Part shown: one piece after another, positions 26,938-35,844 of the stretch | Position numbering within the stretch: the first letter of the stretch is position 1 | Layout of the letters: every line of letters starts with the position of its first letter | Assembly (NCBI RefSeq): GCF_004341235.1 | Contig: NZ_SLUP01000007.1 | Location: forward strand, 62,001-126,000 | Direction of reading: 5' to 3' | DNA: 64,000 bases | Origin: Mariniflexile fucanivorans | GTDB taxonomy: Bacteria; Bacteroidota; Bacteroidia; Flavobacteriales; Flavobacteriaceae | The notes under the pieces: model-generated | The model's database searches: none | What the model saw: the letters and a program-made list of their open reading frames with translations, nothing else | Told to the model about the DNA's origin: nothing | Translations under genes and position numbers: made by a program

Positions 26938-28362
26938 CTATCTATAACTCCTCGGACCTAAAAAGTTAGCCGTTGTGGTTTCAATAAGTTCGTCACCTTT
27001 ATAAATACCTATTTTAATTTTGTTTCTATCGCCCGATAAAGCCGCATTGTTAATTTCCACAAACAATGTGCCTTTGGCAATCCCTTGACTTGGTACCAAA
27101 AGACTTGTACTAGTTGAAACCAATTTTAAAGTCCCTTTGTGCGACAATAATTTAAAACTAACATCGTCAATATTTTTAGTTGTTTTATTTACCAGTTTAA
27201 AAGTATACACGTTGCTAATTATATTGTTTTCCTTATGCTCATATAGTTGCCCAGGCAATCTTAAAACAGTTGCCTCCACTTCATTTCTTAAAAAAAGCAT
27301 TCCGGTTAATAAGCCAATTAAAATGGTTAAAACAGCTATATAACCTTTCATTCTAGCAGTAAGTTTAAAAGGAGTTTTGTTTTCAATATTTTCTTCGCTG
27401 GCATATCTAATAAGGCCTTTTGGTAAGTTAATACTTTCCATAATATGGTCACACTCATCAATACAAGCCGTACAGTTTACACACTCTAATTGTGTTCCGT
27501 TTCTAATATCAATACCCGTTGGGCACACGTGTACGCATTGTAAGCAATCAATACAATCGCCATAGCCCAACGCTTCTCTATCCTCACCTTTTCTAAATTT
27601 CTTTCTGCCATTTTCAGCTTCACCACGCTTATGGTCGTAAGCCACCACAATAGATTTTGTATCAAGTAAAGCACCTTGCAAGCGCCCGTATGGGCAAGCA
27701 ATAATGCAAACTTGTTCTCTAAACCATGCAAAAATAAAATAAAACACAGCGGTAAAAATCAATAAAGAAACAAGATTGCTTATATGGTTAAGTGGTCCAT
27801 CTAATATATATTGTATTAGTTTATCGCTTCCTATTAAATAGGCTAAAAACACATTGGCGATAATAAAGGAAATAATAATGAAAATGAGTGTTTTTAATCC
27901 TTTTTTTCTAATTTTTTCAGCATTCCAAGGTTGTTTTGATAAACGAATTTGTTTATTTCTGTCGCCTTCAATCCAAAATTCAATGCGTCTAAAAACCATT
28001 TCCATAAAAATAGTTTGCGGACAAATCCATCCACAGAAAATACGACCAAACGCAACAGTAAAGAGTGCTATAAAAACAACACCAATTATCATTGAAAGTA
28101 CAAATAAATAAAAATCTTGAGGCCAAAAAGGAAAACCGAAAATATTAAATCGGCGTTCTAATACGTTGAACATTAAAAATTGGTTTCCATTTATTTTTAT
28201 AAAAGGAGCCAAAATTAAAAAAGCCAACAAAAAATAGCTTACCAATTTTCTGTATTTGTAGAACTTGCCACTTGGTTTTTTTGGAAATACCCAAGCACGT
28301 TTACCATCTTTAGTAACTGTGCCTATGGAGTCTCTAAATATTTCGTTTTCTGGGGTTTCCAT
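26938..28362 (-). CDS. ccoG: Cytochrome oxidase accessory protein CcoG (FixG)
   Basis: Membrane iron-sulfur protein needed for cbb3 oxidase maturation, reported in relatives to reduce copper (474 aa). About five membrane helices are present. Two ferredoxin-type clusters are seen around residues 265-305: CIDCLQCVHVCP, then CVNCTACIDECD. Further CGWICP and CIIACPYG motifs lie upstream. The C-terminal IgFix domain begins after the last helix. It follows ccoP across a 12-bp-arm hairpin. Confidence 0.95.
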   Translation of the reverse strand: METPENEIFRDSIGTVTKDGKRAWVFPKKPSGKFYKYRKLVSYFLLAFLILAPFIKINGNQFLMFNVLERRFNIFGFPFWPQDFYLFVLSMIIGVVFIALFTVAFGRIFCGWICPQTIFMEMVFRRIEFWIEGDRNKQIRLSKQPWNAEKIRKKGLKTLIFIIISFIIANVFLAYLIGSDKLIQYILDGPLNHISNLVSLLIFTAVFYFIFAWFREQVCIIACPYGRLQGALLDTKSIVVAYDHKRGEAENGRKKFRKGEDREALGYGDCIDCLQCVHVCPTGIDIRNGTQLECVNCTACIDECDHIMESINLPKGLIRYASEENIENKTPFKLTARMKGYIAVLTILIGLLTGMLFLRNEVEATVLRLPGQLYEHKENNIISNVYTFKLVNKTTKNIDDVSFKLLSHKGTLKLVSTSTSLLVPSQGIAKGTLFVEINNAALSGDRNKIKIGIYKGDELIETTTANFLGPRSYR

Positions 28363-28379
28363 TTTTTTTATTTATTTAA

Positions 28380-28408
28380 ACTTTACAGGTTTCTATAACC
28401 TGTAAAGT
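28380..28408. terminator. Hairpin between ccoP and ccoG
   Basis: Perfect 12-bp arms 28380-28391 and 28397-28408 with a 5-base loop. On the minus strand the stem is followed by AT-rich sequence without a clean T-run, so it could be a partial terminator or an mRNA processing barrier that lowers ccoG relative to the oxidase subunits. Confidence 0.55.
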
Positions 28409-28416
28409 CTATTTTA

Positions 28417-29319
28417 CTAATTAGTTTCAGCAGGTGCACTTGTTTCATCTACCCAAACATCGCCTTCAGCTTCTTTAGGGTTTGCTGGTGTAGTACCTTG
28501 TAAGGTTAGCACATAACTTGCCACTTGTGCCATTTGTGCTGGTTTTAATTGGGCTTTCCAAGCAATCATACCTTTACCTGAACGTCCACCCTCAGAAATA
28601 GTGTGGAATACATTTTTAATACCCCCACCTAAAATCCAATGGTCATCGGTTAAGTTTGGTCCAATACCACCACCACCATCAGCCATGTGGCACGCTACAC
28701 AATTGGTTTCAAAAATAGATTTACCAGCACTTATATCGGAAGCATCGGTTAATAACTCTACGGTATTAAAATCTACTAAATCTTTAGCTGTTTTCTTGTA
28801 TTCTTCAATAGCGATTTTTGCATCCGCTAATTCGGTGTTTAATTCATCTGCTTGCGTGTATCCATTAAATACATGAAATCTTAATAGATAAACGGCTGCA
28901 AATACAATTGATATGTAAAAACCCCAAATCCACCATGGCGGTAGGTTGTTGTCTAATTCTTTAATGCCATCATAATTATGGTCTAGAATAATTTCACTTT
29001 CTACCTCAATAGGTTTTTGTTTTCCTACAAGTTTTGTGTAAATGTTTTGTAGCCAAGACAAATTGAAAGCGCCTTCTTTTTCGGCTAAAAGGCGTGCTTT
29101 AGCTTCTTCATCTAACTTGTAGAGCATAACGTTTTCAAGAGCTCCAACAATGGCTTCAATGGCTATTAAGATAAGTAATACTAATAGTAGAAATAGTAAA
29201 ACAGCAGGGTATTTTATAAATGCTGGTTGATCTCCTGAATCAATAACGAATTCTACTACTCCGAAAATGATAAAGAATATAACGGGCACTCTTACCCAAG
29301 ATGGAATTAATTTTCTCAT
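28417..29319 (-). CDS. ccoP: cbb3 cytochrome c oxidase subunit CcoP
   Basis: Membrane-anchored c-type cytochrome that passes electrons to the oxidase core (300 aa). Membrane segments lie near residues 10-25, 35-60 and 128-148. A single heme-binding motif, C207-VA-C210-H211, is present, with the distal ligand expected in GKGMIAWK. Proteobacterial CcoP has two heme motifs; only one is seen here. Its ATG overlaps the ccoQ stop as ATGA. Confidence 0.93.
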   Translation of the reverse strand: MRKLIPSWVRVPVIFFIIFGVVEFVIDSGDQPAFIKYPAVLLFLLLVLLILIAIEAIVGALENVMLYKLDEEAKARLLAEKEGAFNLSWLQNIYTKLVGKQKPIEVESEIILDHNYDGIKELDNNLPPWWIWGFYISIVFAAVYLLRFHVFNGYTQADELNTELADAKIAIEEYKKTAKDLVDFNTVELLTDASDISAGKSIFETNCVACHMADGGGGIGPNLTDDHWILGGGIKNVFHTISEGGRSGKGMIAWKAQLKPAQMAQVASYVLTLQGTTPANPKEAEGDVWVDETSAPAETN

Positions 29320-29501
29320 AATATATGGTCGTTTTGGTTGTCTAATGGCATGTTACTAACAGATTTTATATACTCTTTTTTTGCGGTAAATACCCAAATA
29401 AAAAGGATAACAAAAAATGTGAAAAATATAAGTAAAGAAATGATAGGGAAAATTTCTATCCCATCAATACTATCCATGTAACCTTTTACAAATTTTAACA
29501 T
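29316..29501 (-). CDS. ccoQ: cbb3 oxidase small subunit CcoQ
   Basis: A 61-residue protein with a single central membrane helix (about residues 20-40) and a charged tail, as in CcoQ. Identity rests on size, topology and place between ccoNO and ccoP. It overlaps ccoP by 4 bp. Confidence 0.85.
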   Translation of the reverse strand: MLKFVKGYMDSIDGIEIFPIISLLIFFTFFVILFIWVFTAKKEYIKSVSNMPLDNQNDHIL

Positions 29502-29519
29502 AGTTCTTGATTTTAAAGG

Positions 29520-31703
29520 TTAGTTTTGAGCGGTTTCTACCTTAATATCGGTTCCCAATCGTTGCAAATAAGCTATAACAGCTACAATTTCACGATTTTT
29601 CATTTCTACAAAAGCATCCCCATTTTCGGCTGCATATTTTTTGTCTGCTTCATAAGCCGTTACAAAATCAGGATCCGCATACAAGTTTTTCTCAATTTGT
29701 GTTCCTTGCGCCAACATGTTTTCTTGGGCTTTTGCAATCTCTTCATCAGTATATGGAACGCCTAGTGTTACCATTGTTCTCATTTTGGCTTCTGTATCAG
29801 ATTTATCCAATTCATTATTAATTAACCAAGGGTAACGAGGCATGATAGAGCCCGATGAGGTACTTTGCGGATCGTACATGTGATTAAAGTGCCAGTTGTC
29901 TGAATACTTACTACCAACTCTATGTAAATCCGGTCCGGTACGCTTACTGCCCCATAAGAATGGATGATCATAAACGTATTCACCAGCTTTTGAGTATTCA
30001 CCGTAACGTTCCACTTCACTTCTAAACGGACGAATCATTTGTGAGTGACAGCCCACACAGCCTTCACGGATATAAATATCACGGCCTTCTAATTCTAAAG
30101 GTGTGTATGGTTTTACGCTTGCTATGGTTGGGATATTTGATTTTACCATGATGGTTGGAACAATTTGAACAATACCACCAATTAAAATAGCTATAGTTGC
30201 TAAAATGGTTAGTTGTACTGGTCTTCTTTCTAACCATGAATGCCATCCTTCACCAGAAGTACGTTTTTTGGTTACACGTTCCAAGGCTGGAGCTTCTGCT
30301 AATTCGTCTTCAACTTTACTTCCGTTTTTAATAGTTACAATAACATTGTAAACTAAAATAAACATTCCGGTAATATATAAGGTGCCACCAATAGCACGCA
30401 TCCAGTACATAGGCATGATTTCGGTAACAGTTTCTAAAAAGTTACCGTATACTAATGTTCCGTCAGGATTGAATTGTTTCCACATACTTGCTTGGGTAAA
30501 TCCAGCAACATATAATGGCAAGGCGTACATAATAATACCTAAAGTACCAATCCAGAAATGTAAATTTGCTAACCCAATGGAATGTAATTTAGTTTTGAAT
30601 AATCGTGGCACTAGGTAATAAATCATACCAAAAGCCAAAAATCCGTTCCATGCTAATGCGCCAACGTGAACGTGTGCAATAATCCAATCGGTAAAATGGG
30701 CAATAGCATTTACGTTTTTAAGTGATAGCATTGGGCCTTCAAAAGTTGCCATACCATAACCGGTTATAGCGACTACCATGAACTTTAAAACAGGGTCTGT
30801 ACGTACTTTGTCCCAAGCACCACGAAGCGTTAAAAGACCATTTATCATACCACCCCAAGATGGCATTAATAGCATAACGGAGAAGGCTACACCTAAATTT
30901 TGAGCCCATTCTGGTAAGGCGCTATAAAGTAAATGGTGAGGTCCTGCCCATATATATATGAAGATTAACGACCAAAAGTGAACAATAGAAAGTCTGTATG
31001 AGTAAACGGGTCTATTAGCCGCTTTGGGCACATAATAGTACATCAATCCTAAAAAAGGTGTGGTTAAAAAGAATGCTACGGCATTGTGACCATACCACCA
31101 TTGTACTAGGGCATCTTGTACACCAGCATACACCGAATAACTTTTGAAAGCAGTTACAGGAAGCTCTAAACTATTAAATATGTGAAGTACGGCAACCGTA
31201 ACAAATGTGGCAATGTAAAACCAAATGGCTACATATAAATGACGTTGTCTTCTTTTTAAAATCGTCCAGATCATGTTAACACCAAAAACTACCCAAATTA
31301 AAGCAATGGCAATATCAATTGGCCATTCTAATTCGGCATATTCTTTGGAAGTTGAAAACCCTAAAGGAAGTGTTATTGCAGCAGCAACAATAATTAATTG
31401 CCAGCCCCAAAAGTTAATATTGCTTAAAAGGTCGCTAGCCATACGTGTTTTAAGTAAACGCTGTAGCGAATAGTAAATACCCGCAAACATGGCATTTCCT
31501 ACAAATGCAAAAATAACGGCATTGGTATGTAGGGGTCTTAAACGCCCAAAGCTAAGCCATGAAATACCATCGGTTAGGTTTGGAAATAAAAACATAAATG
31601 CCAATAGTAAACCTACCGACATTCCTACAACTCCAAAAACTATTGTAGCATAGATGAATTTTGTAACGATCTTATTATCGTAGTGAAATTGTTGCATCTC
31701 CAT
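29520..31703 (-). CDS. ccoNO: cbb3 cytochrome c oxidase, fused CcoN-CcoO
   Basis: High-affinity terminal oxidase core (727 aa). The first 480 residues form the twelve-helix heme-copper subunit I, with the metal-site histidines in WWYGHNAVAFFLT and HVHVGALAWNG. The C-terminal part is CcoO, a membrane-anchored cytochrome c with CVGCHSQ near residue 548 and a methionine-bearing segment, SIMPRYPW. Fusion of N and O is normal in Bacteroidota. It supports respiration at low oxygen. Confidence 0.97.
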   Translation of the reverse strand: MEMQQFHYDNKIVTKFIYATIVFGVVGMSVGLLLAFMFLFPNLTDGISWLSFGRLRPLHTNAVIFAFVGNAMFAGIYYSLQRLLKTRMASDLLSNINFWGWQLIIVAAAITLPLGFSTSKEYAELEWPIDIAIALIWVVFGVNMIWTILKRRQRHLYVAIWFYIATFVTVAVLHIFNSLELPVTAFKSYSVYAGVQDALVQWWYGHNAVAFFLTTPFLGLMYYYVPKAANRPVYSYRLSIVHFWSLIFIYIWAGPHHLLYSALPEWAQNLGVAFSVMLLMPSWGGMINGLLTLRGAWDKVRTDPVLKFMVVAITGYGMATFEGPMLSLKNVNAIAHFTDWIIAHVHVGALAWNGFLAFGMIYYLVPRLFKTKLHSIGLANLHFWIGTLGIIMYALPLYVAGFTQASMWKQFNPDGTLVYGNFLETVTEIMPMYWMRAIGGTLYITGMFILVYNVIVTIKNGSKVEDELAEAPALERVTKKRTSGEGWHSWLERRPVQLTILATIAILIGGIVQIVPTIMVKSNIPTIASVKPYTPLELEGRDIYIREGCVGCHSQMIRPFRSEVERYGEYSKAGEYVYDHPFLWGSKRTGPDLHRVGSKYSDNWHFNHMYDPQSTSSGSIMPRYPWLINNELDKSDTEAKMRTMVTLGVPYTDEEIAKAQENMLAQGTQIEKNLYADPDFVTAYEADKKYAAENGDAFVEMKNREIVAVIAYLQRLGTDIKVETAQN

Positions 31704-31714
31704 AGTTGTAATTG

Positions 31715-31903
31715 TTAATCTTTTAATTGGTTAGTATTTGTTTTTTTTGGTTTTTCTTTAACGAGTTCGTCCTCAAAAAGCATTCTTATGGATGGTGTAT
31801 AACTGTCATCGTATTGTCCATTTTTTACAGCCAAAATAAAGGCAATAAAAAATACAATAGCAACAGTTACGCTTACAGCTAACAAAACATAAATAACACT
31901 CAT
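31715..31903 (-). CDS. ccoS: cbb3 oxidase maturation protein CcoS
   Basis: A 62-residue protein with one N-terminal membrane helix (MSVIYVLLAVSVTVAIVFF) and a short acidic tail, as in CcoS, which is needed for heme and copper insertion. It is the first gene of the oxidase operon, 11 bp before ccoNO. A strong Fnr-type promoter lies upstream. Confidence 0.9.
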   Translation of the reverse strand: MSVIYVLLAVSVTVAIVFFIAFILAVKNGQYDDSYTPSIRMLFEDELVKEKPKKTNTNQLKD

Positions 31904-31923
31904 ACCTACTTGAAGTTACGGTT

Positions 31924-31931
31924 CAAAAATA
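31924..31931 (-). promoter_or_regulatory. cco operon -7 box (TATTTTTG)
   Basis: Perfect TAnnTTTG on the minus strand, 20 bp upstream of the ccoS ATG. Confidence 0.7.
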
Positions 31932-31950
31932 GATTTCTCAAAATTTTTAA

Positions 31951-31970
31951 AATATGACATCCGTCATATT
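31951..31970. promoter_or_regulatory. Fnr/Crp-type palindrome upstream of ccoS
   Basis: Perfect 8-bp arms AATATGAC and GTCATATT around a 4-bp centre, the best copy in the window. Its centre is exactly 33 bp from the centre of the -7 box, placing it near -40. Confidence 0.78.
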
Positions 31971-32001
31971 AATTTTTATAATAGATCACCTAAAATAATG
32001 A

Positions 32002-34377
32002 TTATTTTAAATTTTTACCCACAATATTAGTGGTAAGCGTTGTAAATATTACAATACTTATAGAACTTAAGGGCATTAAAATAGCAGCAACTACAGGTGA
32101 TAATTGTCCTGTTACCGCAAAATAAAGTCCAATGATATTATAAATAAACGACAATAAAAAACTCCACTTAATAATTTTTATGGCAGATTTAGATATACTT
32201 ATGTAACTGTATAATTGATTAAATTTTGAAGCATCTAAAATAGCGTCGCAAGCGGGTGAAAATACATTAACATTTTCTGAAATGGCAATACCTACATTGC
32301 TTTGTGCCAAGGCACCGGCATCATTTAAGCCGTCACCAATCATTAAAATATTGGCGCCTTCTGTTTGATGATACTTTATATACTCTAGTTTATCTTCAGG
32401 TTTTTGATTGAAAAGTAATTTGGTTTTTGTTGGGAGCAATTTGGTTAAATTGTCTTTTTCACCTTCATTATCACCCGAAAGAATGACCAAATCATAGTCT
32501 TTTTTTAATTCATTAAACAAAAGAGATAACCCTTTTCTATACGCGTTATAAAAGGTGAATTTTCCTTTGTATTGATTGTTTGTGCTTACATGAACCGCTG
32601 TGTTAAGTAAGGCAGATTCTGTAGTGTGGCCTACAAAAGGTGCCGACCCTACTTTTATATGATTTTGGTTGTAAGTTGCCTCAATGCCTTTGCCTAAATG
32701 TTCTTCAAAAGCATCCAAAGTTACAATATCGTGCTCGTTTAATAAGCCATATAATGAACGGCTTAGCGGGTGGTTCGAACCTCGTAAGGTGCTTTTTAGT
32801 AAGGCTTCTTCTTCATTGGAAAGTGTAAGACCTTCATAATCAATAGTTGTTTCTTTATTGGCTGTAATAGTTCCTGTTTTATCAAAAATGATGGTGTTTA
32901 TTTTTGCTAATTGCTCAATAACACTAGCGTTTTTTAAGTAGAATTTTTTCTTTCCTAAAATGTGCAATACATTCCCAAAAGTAAAAGGAGCTGCCAATGC
33001 CAAAGCACAAGGACATGCAATAATTAAAACCGATGTAAAAACATTCATCGCTTTACTGGAATCAAAAATCATCCAAAAAGTAGTGGCTAATACAGCAATT
33101 ATTAAAATAGTTATAGTGAACCGTTTGCTTATTTGGTTGGTAATATTGGTAAAAGCTAATGATTTATCCTTTTTAAACACATCATTACTCCAAAGTTGGG
33201 TTAAGTAACTTTGTTCAACCGATTTTAATACATCTACTTCAATAGTGCCACTTACTTGTTTGCCACCTGCGAATAACTTATCGCCCGATTGTTTTGAAAC
33301 CGTTTTAGATTCACCGGTAACAAAACTATAATCTATACGCGCATTTCCTTTTATTAAAATACAATCAACAGGAATTAATTCTTCATTTCTAATTAAAAGT
33401 CGGTCGCCTTTTTCAATATCATAAACTTGTATAGATTCTTCTTTTTCGTCTGAAGTTATTTTGGTAATTCCAATAGGGAAATACGATTTGTAATCGCGTT
33501 CAAACGATAAAAATGCATAGGTTTTCTGCTGAAAAAATCTACCAAGCAATAAAAAGAAGATAAGCCCAGTTAAACTATCAAAAAAACCGGAGCCTGAGTC
33601 TGTAATAATTTCAAAAGTACTTCTAATAAATAAAACGGAAGCTCCCAATGCAATGGGTACGTCTATATTTAAAATTTTAGAGCGAAGCCCTTTAAATGCC
33701 GATATAAAATAATCTTGTGCTGAATAAAACACAACGGGTACAGAAAATGCAAACATCATCCACCTGAACATGGGTTTAAACTGTTCCAGCCAAAATTCAC
33801 CCACCTGAAAATATTCCGGAAACGATAAAAACATCACATTTCCAAAAGCAAAACCAGCGATACCAAGTTTGTAAATAAGCGATCGGTCTATATGTTTCTT
33901 CCCAACACTATAATCATCTAAACTTATAAAAGGTTCGTAACCAATACTACTTAATAAAACAACCAGATTTTTTAATGAAAGCGTTTCTGCGTTAAAGGTA
34001 ACCCGAACGGTTTTTTTGCCAAAGTTTACTATGGATGCGCTTACCGACGGATTTAATTTATTCAGGTTTTCTAAAATCCAAATACAAGAACTGCAATGAA
34101 TATGCGGAATGTAAAGCGTAATAATTTGGGTGTTGCCGTCATTAAATTCTAAAAGTTGTTCTGTGATTTTAGAATTTTCCAAGAAATTGTATTTGCCTTC
34201 AATGTCTTTAGGTGTCGCACCTGGAGCGTTTTGTAAATCGTAATAACAGGTTAAATCGTTTGCCGAAAAAATTTCGTAAACCGTTTTGCAACCATTACAA
34301 CAAAACACTTTGTTATCAAATTCGATTTTTGAAGACGTCGCATCTAAGCCACAATGAAAACATGTTTCTTTGTCCAT
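32002..34377 (-). CDS. ccoI: Copper-transporting P1B-type ATPase for cbb3 assembly (CcoI/FixI)
   Basis: Exports copper needed for oxidase assembly (791 aa). An N-terminal cysteine-rich metal-binding domain (CFHCG, then CCNGCKTVYEIF) precedes an HMA domain with HCSSC near residue 93. The transmembrane metal site is C455-P-C457, the phosphorylated aspartate is D499 in DKTGT, and the hinge reads GDGLNDAGAL. Eight membrane helices are expected. It is divergent from the PAS kinase and downstream of an Fnr-type site. Confidence 0.95.
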   Translation of the reverse strand: MDKETCFHCGLDATSSKIEFDNKVFCCNGCKTVYEIFSANDLTCYYDLQNAPGATPKDIEGKYNFLENSKITEQLLEFNDGNTQIITLYIPHIHCSSCIWILENLNKLNPSVSASIVNFGKKTVRVTFNAETLSLKNLVVLLSSIGYEPFISLDDYSVGKKHIDRSLIYKLGIAGFAFGNVMFLSFPEYFQVGEFWLEQFKPMFRWMMFAFSVPVVFYSAQDYFISAFKGLRSKILNIDVPIALGASVLFIRSTFEIITDSGSGFFDSLTGLIFFLLLGRFFQQKTYAFLSFERDYKSYFPIGITKITSDEKEESIQVYDIEKGDRLLIRNEELIPVDCILIKGNARIDYSFVTGESKTVSKQSGDKLFAGGKQVSGTIEVDVLKSVEQSYLTQLWSNDVFKKDKSLAFTNITNQISKRFTITILIIAVLATTFWMIFDSSKAMNVFTSVLIIACPCALALAAPFTFGNVLHILGKKKFYLKNASVIEQLAKINTIIFDKTGTITANKETTIDYEGLTLSNEEEALLKSTLRGSNHPLSRSLYGLLNEHDIVTLDAFEEHLGKGIEATYNQNHIKVGSAPFVGHTTESALLNTAVHVSTNNQYKGKFTFYNAYRKGLSLLFNELKKDYDLVILSGDNEGEKDNLTKLLPTKTKLLFNQKPEDKLEYIKYHQTEGANILMIGDGLNDAGALAQSNVGIAISENVNVFSPACDAILDASKFNQLYSYISISKSAIKIIKWSFLLSFIYNIIGLYFAVTGQLSPVVAAILMPLSSISIVIFTTLTTNIVGKNLK

Positions 34378-34405
34378 TTATTATTTGCTCAATTATACCT
34401 GTTAG

Positions 34406-34413
34406 CAAAATTA
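34406..34413 (-). promoter_or_regulatory. ccoI promoter -7 box (TAATTTTG)
   Basis: Perfect TAnnTTTG on the minus strand, 28 bp upstream of the ccoI ATG. It lies 32 bp, centre to centre, from the Fnr-type palindrome. Confidence 0.65.
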
Positions 34414-34434
34414 TTATTTGATGTATTTTAAAAC

Positions 34435-34448
34435 ATGATATTTATCAT
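34435..34448. promoter_or_regulatory. Fnr/Crp-type palindrome between ccoI and the PAS kinase
   Basis: ATGAT, four bases, ATCAT. It sits in the divergent region. On the ccoI side it has activator geometry. On the kinase side a weak TAATTTCA box lies 35 bp away, so control of the kinase operon is less certain. Confidence 0.65.
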
Positions 34449-34483
34449 ATTTTCTCTATTTTTACAGCACTCTAATTTCAGGT

Positions 34484-34600
34484 ATGAGTAAATATAAAAA
34501 TTTTGTTTTTAAACCTTGTAAGATGCATGCATTTTTTTTAAAAGATGATGTGTGTCCTGTTTTTGTGTTTTTTAACAATTCAATAAAATTGTTAGTATAA
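34484..34600 (+). CDS. Possible 38-residue leader peptide before the PAS kinase
   Basis: An ATG at 34484 opens 38 codons ending in TAA at 34598-34600, whose last base is the first base of the kinase ATG (TAATG). The product is basic at the start, hydrophobic in the C-terminal half, and has two cysteines. No family is recognised. The overlap suggests translational coupling, but chance is quite possible. Confidence 0.25.
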   Translation: MSKYKNFVFKPCKMHAFFLKDDVCPVFVFFNNSIKLLV

Positions 34601-35844
34601 TGTTTCAAAAGGACCAAGATGTTTTTAATGTGCTATTTGAAGCAGTTTCAGAAGGTGTTATTGTAGTAGATAGTAATCAGAAAATTGTTGCAACTAATGC
34701 TTCGGCAGAGCGTATGTTCGGTTACAATAAAATGGAGCTTATTAACCAAGAACTTAATATTTTAATTCCTCAAAAATACCGTAGTAACCATGGAGCGCAT
34801 GTTGATGGCTTTATGAAGCAAAAGGAAAGTAGGCGCATGGGGCATGGGCGCGATTTGTATGGCGCACGTAAAGATGGAAGCACATTTCCTGTGGAAGCAG
34901 GTTTGAATCCTTTGGAAATTAACGGTAAGTCTTTTGTTATGACTTTGGTTATAGATATTTCCATTCGTAAAGAACAAGAAATTCAATTACAGGGGCTCAA
35001 TGTGCTTTTGGAGAAAAAAGTTAGCGAACGCACCCAAGAGTTGAGCAATACGGTTGAAACGTTAAAAACAGTAAATCTGGAACGTGATACCGAAATTAAA
35101 AAACGTATTGAAGCTCAAAACAAAACCAAGCACGCCCTTAAAAAGGAAAAGGAACTTAACGAGTTGAAAACAAAATTTTTATCATTAGTATCTCATGAGT
35201 TTAAAACACCTTTAAGTGGTATTTTAACTTCGGCGATGTTGTTGGGTAAATATAAGTTAACCGAGCAACAAGAAAAACGAGACAAACATGTGAAAATTAT
35301 TTCAGACAAAGTACATTACCTTAACAATATTTTAAATGATTTTTTATCGATTGAAAAACTGGAAACAGGTAAAATTAACTATAAGTACAACACTTTTAAA
35401 GTAAGTAAAGTAGTAAATGAAGTGGTTTATAATGCTAACATGCTTTTAAAAGAAGGACAAATAATAAACTATCCTGAAAATATTGATGAATACTCCATGT
35501 ATCAAGATGAGAAAATTGTAGAATTGGCACTATCCAACTTGGTACATAACGCCATTAAGTATTCTTCTGAAAACACTTTGGTGGATATAAAAATAAACCA
35601 AGACGATAAACAAACTACGTTTAAAATAAAAGATAATGGGATAGGAGTGCCCAAAAAAGATCAAAAAATGATATTCAACCGTTATTTCAGGGCTGAAAAT
35701 GCGCTACTTACACAAGGTACAGGTATTGGATTGAATATTGTAAAAAGCCATTTAGAAAATTTAGGAGGCTTTATCACTTTTGAAAGTGAAGAAAATAAAG
35801 GAAGCATATTTACATTTGTAATACCTAATAAAGCAGAACAATGA
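34600..35844 (+). CDS. Soluble PAS-domain sensor histidine kinase
   Basis: A 414-residue cytoplasmic kinase without membrane segments. A PAS domain covers about residues 8-125, ending ARKDGSTFPVEAGL, which resembles the FixL PAS segment and includes histidines in NHGAHVDGF. A coiled coil leads to the H-box SLVSHEFKTPLSGI with His199, and the HATPase has NAIKYSSEN, DNGIGVP and GTGIGLNIV. Its stop overlaps the next ATG (ATGA), so it surely partners the response regulator-Crp fusion. Heme or oxygen sensing is an inference from location. Confidence 0.92.
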   Translation: MFQKDQDVFNVLFEAVSEGVIVVDSNQKIVATNASAERMFGYNKMELINQELNILIPQKYRSNHGAHVDGFMKQKESRRMGHGRDLYGARKDGSTFPVEAGLNPLEINGKSFVMTLVIDISIRKEQEIQLQGLNVLLEKKVSERTQELSNTVETLKTVNLERDTEIKKRIEAQNKTKHALKKEKELNELKTKFLSLVSHEFKTPLSGILTSAMLLGKYKLTEQQEKRDKHVKIISDKVHYLNNILNDFLSIEKLETGKINYKYNTFKVSKVVNEVVYNANMLLKEGQIINYPENIDEYSMYQDEKIVELALSNLVHNAIKYSSENTLVDIKINQDDKQTTFKIKDNGIGVPKKDQKMIFNRYFRAENALLTQGTGIGLNIVKSHLENLGGFITFESEENKGSIFTFVIPNKAEQ

